Source: Minthousia sp045628125 (GTDB taxonomy: Bacteria; Bacteroidota; Bacteroidia; Bacteroidales; Bacteroidaceae). Taken from it: a DNA stretch of 14,228 bases. This document shows positions 1 to 6,215 of this stretch, piece by piece. The position numbers and the translations under genes are program-made. The stretch covers positions 1 to 14,228 of the forward strand of contig JAZQPA010000189.1 in assembly GCA_045628125.1 (NCBI GenBank), given 5' to 3'. Under the pieces are notes generated by a model. The model was not told the DNA's origin. It made no database searches and saw nothing but the letters and a program-made list of their open reading frames with translations. Position 1 is the first letter of the stretch. Each line of letters starts with the position of its first letter.

Positions 1-215
1 GTGGTTAGGTTAATGACAAACTCCATGTTCTTCATCAGAATCGCATGGGAATGTCTTTCAGGTCTGACTGAAATATAACACATGGGCGGGTTTGTGCATA
101 ACGTACCCGTCCACCCAATGGTTATCAGATTATATTCTTCCGGTGTGGAACCCACACTGACCAGCACGGCTGGCAGGGGATAAATCATTGTCCCCGGTTT
201 CCAGTCTTGCTTCAT
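1..215 (-). CDS. Flavin reductase family protein, 3' end cut by window edge
   Basis: The minus strand is open from an ATG at 215 to the window edge, giving 71 residues. The N-terminus reads MKQDWKPGTMIYPLPAVLVS, followed by TNPPMCYISVRPERHSHAI and EFVINLT. This matches the N-terminal half of the FMN-binding split-barrel flavin reductase family (family knowledge, recalled rather than searched). Family members bind FMN and many reduce flavin with NAD(P)H; the physiological partner is not visible here. The start lies 4 bases after the pyrI stop (TAA, GGCC, ATG), so it is probably co-transcribed and translationally coupled with pyrBI. The reading frame has no stop before position 1, so the rest of the gene lies to the left of the window. 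Confidence 0.9.
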   Translation of the reverse strand, partial: MKQDWKPGTMIYPLPAVLVSVGSTPEEYNLITIGWTGTLCTNPPMCYISVRPERHSHAILMKNMEFVINLT

Positions 216-219
216 GGCC

Positions 220-672
220 TTACAGCAATTTTACATCTTTCAGTGCCTGCTCCTTCTCGCAGTAATGGCACTTGATAACACCCTTCACCTTGTCAACAAC
301 ATTAAACAGGGTAGGCATTGGCTCATTATTGCAGATGCACTTAGGGTTTGCGCATTTTACAATACCCTTCAGCTGATCAGGAGTGACTACATCTTTCTTT
401 TCTACAATCTCGTAATCCCGGATCAGAACCAGCTTCATGTTTTCAGCGATAACACTCAAGCGGGAGATTTCCTCATCGTTAAAAAACTTGTCTGCTACTT
501 TGATGATACCCTTGCATCCCATGATGGTGCTTGGCAGGTTGTAACCGATAGTGACTGGAGTCTTCATGTTCTGCAAACCCAGCAGATTCACTACATCAAA
601 TAATTTTTCAGTTGGGATATGGTCAATTACGGTACCATTCTCCAATGCAGCTACTTGTAATTCCTTTTTCAT
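220..672 (-). CDS. pyrI: Aspartate carbamoyltransferase regulatory subunit
   Basis: This 150-residue protein has the usual PyrI length. The family's N-terminal domain binds nucleotide effectors (CTP, ATP, UTP) and its C-terminal zinc domain contacts the catalytic subunit PyrB. Four zinc ligands are visible as C107-x4-C112 and C135-x2-C138, the same spacing as in Escherichia coli PyrI; C114 is an extra cysteine. The N-terminal part contains VAALENGTVIDHIP, typical of the effector domain. The gene starts 9 bases after the pyrB stop and is followed 4 bases later by a flavin reductase gene, so the three appear to form one transcript. Having PyrI predicts an allosteric dodecameric ATCase rather than a PyrB-only enzyme. 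Confidence 0.97.
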   Translation of the reverse strand: MKKELQVAALENGTVIDHIPTEKLFDVVNLLGLQNMKTPVTIGYNLPSTIMGCKGIIKVADKFFNDEEISRLSVIAENMKLVLIRDYEIVEKKDVVTPDQLKGIVKCANPKCICNNEPMPTLFNVVDKVKGVIKCHYCEKEQALKDVKLL

Positions 673-681
673 ATCCTTAAT

Positions 682-1629
682 TTATTTGATGATGGTTGTG
701 TCATTCTTAACATCGTCCAGAGTGATTCCCAGACAGTCGCAAATCAGAGCCTGACGGGCAAACAGACCGTTTTTAGCCTGCTGGAAATAATATGCCTTTG
801 GATTGTCGTCAATATCATAGGCAATCTCATTTACGCGTGGAAGTGGGTGAAGAATCTTCAAGTTATCACGGGTACCTTCCAGCATATCATTCTTCAGGAT
901 ATACACATCCTTAACTCTTTCATACTCCATCAGGTCGGTAAAGCGCTCCTTCTGAACTCGGGTCATATACAGAATGTCAGCATCGGCAATGATCTCGCTG
1001 TTAAAATCGGTATGCTCCACGTATTTGATACCGTTCTCCTTGCAATAAATCTTATACTCTTCCGGCATTTCCAGCTCCTTTGGGGCGATGAAGTGGAAGG
1101 TTGGATTATAATGGCGCATGGCCATCAGCAGGGAGTGTACTGTACGTCCATATTTCAAGTCACCTACCAGATAAATATTCAGGTTCTCCAATGTGCCTTG
1201 AGTCTGATAGATGGTATAAAGGTCAAGCATGGTTTGTGATGGATGCTGGTTGGCACCGTCACCGGCATTGATGATAGGCACAGGGGCCACCTCGCTTGCA
1301 TATCTTGCTGCACCTTCCAGATAATGACGCATCACGATGATGTCTACATAATTGCTCACCATCATAATGGTATCTTTCAGTGTCTCTCCTTTTGTTCCAC
1401 TGGTAATTTTAGGATCGGCGAAGCCGATTACACGTGCTCCCAGGCGGTTAGCCGCTGTTTCAAAACTTAGGCGTGTGCGGGTAGATGGCTCAAAAAACAG
1501 CGTTGCTACTACACGACCCTTCAGTAGTTCCCTGTTTGGATTTTTCTCGAATTCGCGGGCCATTTCCAGCAGATAGTTCAATTTCTCTTTGGAAAGGTCT
1601 GCAATTGTCACTAAACTATGAGTTTGCAT
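682..1629 (-). CDS. pyrB: Aspartate carbamoyltransferase catalytic subunit
   Basis: PyrB condenses carbamoyl phosphate and aspartate to N-carbamoyl-aspartate, the committed step of pyrimidine synthesis. At 315 residues it has normal length. The carbamoyl-phosphate loop FFEPSTRTR (45-53) is intact, as are the lysine loop SGTKGE (77-82), R101-H102, GANQHPSQ with H129, and the aspartate-binding HPLPRVNEIA (261-270). The ATG at 1629 gives the expected N-terminus. It is the first gene of the leftward unit pyrB-pyrI-flavin reductase. A Bacteroidota-type promoter at 1662-1693 implies a leader of only about 25-30 bases, which leaves no room for a PyrR-type or UTP-sensing attenuator. Confidence 0.98.
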   Translation of the reverse strand: MQTHSLVTIADLSKEKLNYLLEMAREFEKNPNRELLKGRVVATLFFEPSTRTRLSFETAANRLGARVIGFADPKITSGTKGETLKDTIMMVSNYVDIIVMRHYLEGAARYASEVAPVPIINAGDGANQHPSQTMLDLYTIYQTQGTLENLNIYLVGDLKYGRTVHSLLMAMRHYNPTFHFIAPKELEMPEEYKIYCKENGIKYVEHTDFNSEIIADADILYMTRVQKERFTDLMEYERVKDVYILKNDMLEGTRDNLKILHPLPRVNEIAYDIDDNPKAYYFQQAKNGLFARQALICDCLGITLDDVKNDTTIIK

Positions 1630-1661
1630 AATCTGAGATAATATAAAACTTATTCAGGTTT

Positions 1662-1693
1662 CAAAGATACGTAAAAAAACTCAAATCGCCACA
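1662..1693 (-). promoter_or_regulatory. Predicted pyrB promoter (Bacteroidota type)
   Basis: On the minus strand the -7 box TATCTTTG (1669 down to 1662) matches the Bacteroidota consensus TAnnTTTG exactly. Twenty bases upstream lies TGTG (1693-1690), a 3-of-4 match to the TTTG -33 box. Transcription would begin around 1655, some 25 bases before the pyrB ATG. The spacing falls in the usual 19-21 range. The start point is inferred, not observed. Confidence 0.7.
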
Positions 1694-1717
1694 TTTTATA
1701 ATGAAAATGCGTAACTT

Positions 1718-1734
1718 TTTCAGAATCTCTGAAA
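1718..1734. promoter_or_regulatory. Perfect 17-bp dyad, candidate operator
   Basis: TTTCAGA (1718-1724), spacer ATC, then TCTGAAA (1728-1734) form a perfect 7-3-7 inverted repeat. It sits in the divergent region between pyrB and the penicillin-binding protein gene. Its right half overlaps the candidate -33 element TCTG (1728-1731) of the rightward promoter and is centred near -40 relative to the inferred start. That geometry suits a dimeric regulator. It is not followed by a T-run, so it is not an intrinsic terminator. A chance palindrome in AT-rich DNA remains possible. Confidence 0.35.
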
Positions 1735-1761
1735 TTATCCAATAATTATCATTAAATTTGC
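1728..1761 (+). promoter_or_regulatory. Predicted promoter of the PBP-kdsB-M16 unit
   Basis: TAAATTTGC (1753-1761) is an exact fit to the Bacteroidota -7 box TAnnTTTG with a following pyrimidine. Twenty-one bases upstream is TCTG (1728-1731), a 3-of-4 match to TTTG. Transcription would start near 1765. The leader would be only about 10-20 bases before the ATG at 1776 or 1785. The box overlaps an in-frame TTG at 1758, which therefore cannot be the translation start if this promoter is used. Confidence 0.65.
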
Positions 1762-1775
1762 AAAGATTTAGAAGA

Positions 1776-4100
1776 ATGTGTCCTATGAACATATATGCAA
1801 AAATCCTTTGGGGATTAATTATCAGTGCTACAATTTTTGTTTTTACCGTATTTGTTGGTATCTATAACGGATGGATTGGCTATATGCCACCAGTCGCAGA
1901 GTTGGAGAATCCGGTGAACCGTTTTGCTACCCAGATTTTCTCTGAGGACGGAAAGTTGATGGGAACCTGGTCTCTGAGCCGTGATAACCGTGTGTTTGTG
2001 CGTTACGACGAGTTGCCTTCTTCTCTGGTAGATGCGTTGGTGGCTACCGAGGATGTCCGTTTCTATGACCATTCAGGTATTGACCCTCGTGCATTGGCCC
2101 GTGCTATTGTAAAGCGTGGTTTGTTGGGACAGACCAGTGCGGGTGGTGGTAGTACACTTACCCAGCAGTTGGCCAAGCAGCTGTATTCTGAGACGGCTTC
2201 CAGTTCATTTGAACGTCTTATCCAGAAACCGGTAGAGTGGGTGATTGCCATTAAGCTCGAGCGTTTCTATACCAAGGAGGAAATCCTTACCATGTATCTG
2301 AATTACTTCGACTTCCTGAATAATGCCGTTGGTATTAAGACTGCAAGTAATGTGTATTTCCACAAAAATCCAATCGAGTTGACCGTTGAAGAGTCAGCCA
2401 TGCTTGTCGGTATGTGTAAGAATCCTTCTCTGTATAATCCTGTACGTTTCCCCGAACGTGCCATCAACCGACGCAATATTGTGTTGGATCAGATGAGAAA
2501 GGCCGGCTTCCTGACTGATGCGGATTGTGATAACTACAAGAGTAAAGAGCTGAAACTGAATTTCCACCGTGCCGATCACAAGGATGGAATTGCTCCTTAT
2601 CTGCGTGAGTATCTGCGTAAGATTATGATGGCAAAGGAACCTGTACGTAGTGATTATGCTTCTTGGCAGTCTATCAACTTCTATGAGGATTCCATCGCAT
2701 GGAAGGATGACCCTCTGTATGGCTGGTGCAATAAGAACAGAAAGAAGAATGGTGAGCCATACAACATTTATACCGATGGTTTGAAGATTTATACCTCTAT
2801 TGATAGCCGTATGCAGCGTTATGCCGAGGAGGCTTGCTTTGAGCATGTGGCAAAGGTTCTGCAGAATGCATTCTTTGCCGAGAAGAAGGGACGCTCTTAT
2901 GCTCCATATACCCGAAATCTGTCTGAGGCTGATGTGGAGAAGATCCTGAACCGATCCATCCGTCAGACTGACCGTTGGAGAAACATGAAGGCTGCCGGAC
3001 ATAGCGAAGAGGATATCTTGAAGTCATTCCACGAGAAACAGCGTATGAGTCTGTTCACTTATAACGGTGATATTGATACATTGATGACTCCGTTGGATTC
3101 TATCAAGTATTATAAGCACTTCCTCAGATGCGGTTTCATGTCCATGGATCCTAAGAATGGTCATGTCAAGGCGTATGTGGGTGGTACCGATTATGAGCAC
3201 TTTGCATACGACATGGCAGGTACCGGCCGACGCCAGGTGGGTTCTACCATTAAACCATACCTGTATTCGTTGGCTATGGAAGATGGATTTACTCCTTGTT
3301 CCGAGGTGCTGAATGTTCAGCGTACTTACGGCAACTGGACTCCTCGTAACAGCGGCAGTTCAAGAGTGGGCCAGATGGTAACTTTGCAGTGGGGTCTTCA
3401 GCAGTCCAACAACTGGATTTCTGCTTATTTGATGGATCATGTTACCCCAATCCGTTTTGCGGATATGCTGAAGCGTTATGGTGTGCGTAACAATATGATT
3501 GAACCTTATATGCCTCTGTGTCTGGGAACTTGTGATATCAAGGTAAGCGAGATGGTTTCTGCTTATTCTGCCTTTGCTAATCATGGTATCCGTACAGTAC
3601 CTATGTATGTGACCCGTATTGTTGACGGCGAGGGCGCTGTAGTGGCCGATTTCCAGCCACAGCAGGTCGAGGTTATCAGTGAGGACAGCTCATACAAGAT
3701 GGTATACATGATGCGTTCTGTAATCGATGGCGGTACCGGTAGCCGTGTCCGTTCCCGTTATAACCTGAGATGTGATATGGGTGGTAAGACCGGTACAACC
3801 AACAATAATTCCGACTGTTGGTTCATGGGCTATACTCCATCATTGGTTAGCGGTGTTTGGGTAGGCGGTGAGGACCGTGATATCCATTTCGATACCATGA
3901 CCTTTGGTCAGGGTGCTGCTGCCGGTTTGCCTGTATGGGCTATCTACATGCAGAAAGTCTTTGCTGACAAGTCTTTGGGATATGATGAGAATGAGCGTTT
4001 CGATATCCCTGAGGGTTGGTCTCCTTGTGATATTGATGGTCTGTTCTCTGATATGGGCAATGAGATGAGCGAAAGTGGTATTGACGATATTTTCAATTAA
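1776..4100 (+). CDS. Class A penicillin-binding protein (PBP1A-type glycosyltransferase/transpeptidase)
   Basis: This bifunctional peptidoglycan synthase polymerises lipid II and cross-links stem peptides. Numbering from the ATG at 1776 gives 774 residues. A short cytoplasmic N-terminus and one membrane segment (about 9-32) anchor it in the inner membrane. The GT51 domain (about 55-240) has the catalytic glutamate E92 in TEDVRFYDHSG and the motif GGSTLTQQLAK (124-134). The transpeptidase domain has the nucleophile motif STIK (S490-K493), SNN (544-546) and KTGT (671-674), all intact. The frame extends back to a TTG at 1758, but that overlaps the predicted -7 box. ATG 1776 follows an A-rich stretch and is preferred; ATG 1785 is an alternative. 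The stop is 2 bases before kdsB. The roughly 250 residues between GT51 and SxxK look like lineage-specific linker sequence. Confidence 0.96.
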   Translation: MCPMNIYAKILWGLIISATIFVFTVFVGIYNGWIGYMPPVAELENPVNRFATQIFSEDGKLMGTWSLSRDNRVFVRYDELPSSLVDALVATEDVRFYDHSGIDPRALARAIVKRGLLGQTSAGGGSTLTQQLAKQLYSETASSSFERLIQKPVEWVIAIKLERFYTKEEILTMYLNYFDFLNNAVGIKTASNVYFHKNPIELTVEESAMLVGMCKNPSLYNPVRFPERAINRRNIVLDQMRKAGFLTDADCDNYKSKELKLNFHRADHKDGIAPYLREYLRKIMMAKEPVRSDYASWQSINFYEDSIAWKDDPLYGWCNKNRKKNGEPYNIYTDGLKIYTSIDSRMQRYAEEACFEHVAKVLQNAFFAEKKGRSYAPYTRNLSEADVEKILNRSIRQTDRWRNMKAAGHSEEDILKSFHEKQRMSLFTYNGDIDTLMTPLDSIKYYKHFLRCGFMSMDPKNGHVKAYVGGTDYEHFAYDMAGTGRRQVGSTIKPYLYSLAMEDGFTPCSEVLNVQRTYGNWTPRNSGSSRVGQMVTLQWGLQQSNNWISAYLMDHVTPIRFADMLKRYGVRNNMIEPYMPLCLGTCDIKVSEMVSAYSAFANHGIRTVPMYVTRIVDGEGAVVADFQPQQVEVISEDSSYKMVYMMRSVIDGGTGSRVRSRYNLRCDMGGKTGTTNNNSDCWFMGYTPSLVSGVWVGGEDRDIHFDTMTFGQGAAAGLPVWAIYMQKVFADKSLGYDENERFDIPEGWSPCDIDGLFSDMGNEMSESGIDDIFN

Positions 4101-4102
4101 TC

Positions 4103-4852
4103 ATGAAATTTTTAGGTATTATTCCTGCACGATATGCATCCACCCGTTTCCCGGCTAAGCCTTTGGCCATGTTGGGTGGTAAACCTGTGATTCAACGGGT
4201 ATATGAACAGGTGGTAAGTACCCTGCAGGATGCAGTGGTGGCTACTGACGATGAGCGCATTGAGGCTGCTGTGCTGGCTTTTGGCGGTAAGGTGGTAATG
4301 ACCAGCCCAAACCATAAGAGCGGCACCGACCGTTGCTATGAGGCTCTTACCAAGACACCCGGTGATTTTGATGTGGTGGTCAATATTCAGGGCGATGAGC
4401 CGTTTATCCAGCCTTCACAGTTGCAGAGTATCATGGATTGTTTCCAGGACCCTGAAACGCAGATTGCTACCTTGGTCAAGCCTTTTAAGCCTGAGGATGG
4501 TTTCGCAGCATTGGAAAATGTGAATTCCCCTAAGGTGGTTCTCAATCAGCGTAGTCAGGCACTTTATTTCAGCCGCAGTATTATTCCTTTTACACGCAAT
4601 AAGGACCGTCAGGATTGGTTGGCCGGACACACTTACTATAAACATATTGGTTTGTATGCTTACCGCACTGATGTGTTGCGTCAGATTACTTCTCTGCCTC
4701 AGTCTCCATTGGAACTGGCCGAGTCTCTGGAACAGTTGCGTTGGCTGGAGAATGGTTATGTTATAAAGGTGGGAATGACCGATGTGGAGACCATTGGCAT
4801 TGATACCCCACAGGATTTGGAACGTGCAGAAGCCTTTCTTGCTGGCCGATGA
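4103..4852 (+). CDS. kdsB: 3-deoxy-manno-octulosonate cytidylyltransferase (CMP-Kdo synthetase)
   Basis: KdsB activates Kdo with CTP to give CMP-Kdo, the donor for the lipopolysaccharide inner core. The protein has 249 residues, the usual size. Motifs in order are IPARYASTRFPAKPL (7-21, CTP-binding loop), SGTDR (73-77), NIQGDEPFI (94-102) with metal-binding D98, KHIGLYAYR (180-188), SPLELAESLEQLR (201-213) and GIDTPQDLE (232-240) with D235. It starts 2 bases after the penicillin-binding protein stop and overlaps the next gene by 4 bases (ATGA at 4849-4852), which suggests one envelope-biogenesis transcript with coupled translation. A cytosolic enzyme is expected, and no signal peptide is present. 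Confidence 0.97.
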   Translation: MKFLGIIPARYASTRFPAKPLAMLGGKPVIQRVYEQVVSTLQDAVVATDDERIEAAVLAFGGKVVMTSPNHKSGTDRCYEALTKTPGDFDVVVNIQGDEPFIQPSQLQSIMDCFQDPETQIATLVKPFKPEDGFAALENVNSPKVVLNQRSQALYFSRSIIPFTRNKDRQDWLAGHTYYKHIGLYAYRTDVLRQITSLPQSPLELAESLEQLRWLENGYVIKVGMTDVETIGIDTPQDLERAEAFLAGR

Positions 4853-6138
4853 AACTCAACCGTACCCGACAGCCCGCAATACGTCCCATGCAGGGATTCA
4901 GCTTGCCTGTTCCCGAGCGACTGGTGATGCCCAACGGCTCACGCCTGACGGTAGTGGATGGCGGTGATCAGGAGGTGTTCCGTCTGGATATCCTGGTTCA
5001 TGGTGGAAAGTGGCGTCAGAATATGCCTCTCCAGGCCAGTTTTACCAATCGTATGCTAAATGAGGGTACCGCCGGATTAACTTCCGAGCAGATTTTTGAT
5101 TTGCTGGACCGTTATGGTGCCTGGATGGTTCAGGAGACCTCGGTTAATTTCAGTGTCATCACACTTTTTTCCCTGAATAAGTATGCCAAGGAGACCTTGG
5201 ATGTTGTTGAAAAAATCTTACGTGAGCCCACTTTCCCTCAGAGTGAGTTCCAGATTATGGTTGATAATGCCCGGCAGCAGTTTCAGGTGAACAGCAAGAA
5301 AGTGGACACCAAGGCTCGTTCCACTCTGAATAAAGTCCTTCTGGGTGATGAGCATCCTTGTGCCCGTTATGCTCAGTTGGATGACTATTCCCGCATTCAG
5401 ACCTATAATCTGGTGGAATTCTACAACCGGTATTTCCATAGTCGTAATGTCTCTATCTACCTGTCTGGAAAGGTAAATGGTCCTATCCGCAAGATGGTGG
5501 AGAAACGCTTTGGAGAGCGCGAGTGGGGACAGGATTCTGCTTTAGTTCCGCTTGTTCCTATACCACCTGTAACACAAACGGATAAACGTTATTTTGAAGA
5601 GGTGCCTGATTCTGTTCAGAGTGCGGTTTGCATGGGTACTGTGACCATTCCTCTTTCTCATCCCGACTATGATCATCTGCAGGTGGTTGAAACCGTATTC
5701 GGAGGTTATTTCGGCAGTCGCCTGATGAGTAATATCCGTGAAGATAAAGGATATACCTATGGTATAGCCAGTGGCTTGATTCCGCTTCCGTTTGAGAGTG
5801 TGAAAATCGTGATTTCGCAGTGCGCACACGAATATGTCAACCCGCTTGTGGATGAGGTTTTTGTTGAAATGCAGCGCTTGCATGACGAAGAAATCCCTCT
5901 CGATGAACTGGAGATGGTTCAGAATTATATGCTGGGTGAACTGAGCCGCCGGTATGAAAATATCTTGTCATTAAGTGATGCGTTTATCTATTCAGAAACT
6001 ACGGGGTTGAAAGATGATTTTATGACCCGTCGCACCTCGGCTATCCGTAACATCACTCCGGAACGCGCGGCAGAGATGGTATCCAAGTATTTTGACCCTG
6101 ACAAAATGAAGGTTGTTGTGGTGGGTAAAAAACTATAA
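4849..6138 (+). CDS. M16-family peptidase homologue lacking the HxxEH zinc site
   Basis: The 429 residues form a two-lobe M16B-type protein (N-lobe about 20-220, C-lobe about 245-429). The usual HFLEH zinc motif is replaced by SFTNR at 64-68 (aligned through the following MLNEGT), so both histidines and the catalytic glutamate are missing. The C-lobe keeps the R/Y pair: R297 and Y304 in IREDKGYTYG, with the R-to-Y spacing of seven seen in active M16B partners. In heterodimeric M16 enzymes one subunit supplies HxxEH and the other R/Y, so this looks like the non-catalytic partner. No signal peptide is seen, so a cytosolic location is likely. It overlaps kdsB by 4 bases. No catalytic partner is in the window. 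Similar HxxEH-less proteins occur in Bacteroides (recalled, not searched). Confidence 0.9.
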   Translation: MKLNRTRQPAIRPMQGFSLPVPERLVMPNGSRLTVVDGGDQEVFRLDILVHGGKWRQNMPLQASFTNRMLNEGTAGLTSEQIFDLLDRYGAWMVQETSVNFSVITLFSLNKYAKETLDVVEKILREPTFPQSEFQIMVDNARQQFQVNSKKVDTKARSTLNKVLLGDEHPCARYAQLDDYSRIQTYNLVEFYNRYFHSRNVSIYLSGKVNGPIRKMVEKRFGEREWGQDSALVPLVPIPPVTQTDKRYFEEVPDSVQSAVCMGTVTIPLSHPDYDHLQVVETVFGGYFGSRLMSNIREDKGYTYGIASGLIPLPFESVKIVISQCAHEYVNPLVDEVFVEMQRLHDEEIPLDELEMVQNYMLGELSRRYENILSLSDAFIYSETTGLKDDFMTRRTSAIRNITPERAAEMVSKYFDPDKMKVVVVGKKL

Positions 6139-6152
6139 GAAACCTTAATCCG

Positions 6153-6184
6153 TTTGTCTGTCTGCCATATTTTAGTTACATTTG
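6153..6184 (+). promoter_or_regulatory. Strong predicted promoter for the MORN-glgB unit
   Basis: TTTG (6153-6156), a 20-base spacer, then TACATTTG (6177-6184) followed by C match both boxes of the Bacteroidota consensus completely. The transcription start would lie near 6188-6191, leaving a leader of about 25 bases before the ATG at 6216. It lies in the 77-base gap after the M16 gene. That gap shows no intrinsic terminator, so some read-through from upstream is possible. Confidence 0.8.
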
Positions 6185-6215
6185 CATGTTATCATTGTGA
6201 TTTGACTTTGAAAAT

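Noticed and set aside
1..215. The left edge looked like an unannotated intergenic stretch.
   Set aside because: Reading the minus strand shows an open frame with a clear flavin reductase N-terminus, so it is coding.
214..603. A 129-codon plus-strand frame over pyrI.
   Set aside because: The minus strand encodes PyrI with all four zinc cysteines, so the plus-strand frame is a shadow.
1630..1661. A pyrimidine-sensing attenuator or riboswitch before pyrB.
   Set aside because: The leader predicted from the -7 box is about 25 bases and contains no hairpin with a T-run.
1742..1749. ATAATTAT palindrome between the -33 and -7 boxes of the PBP promoter.
   Set aside because: An 8-base AT-only palindrome is expected by chance in such a spacer.
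2394..3002. A 202-codon minus-strand frame within the penicillin-binding protein gene.
   Set aside because: Antisense to a conserved coding region, no motif, and no promoter or start context in its favour.
6191..6201. Small dyad ATCA-TTG-TGAT in the MORN leader.
   Set aside because: Only 4-bp half-sites in an AT-rich leader; too weak to separate from chance.
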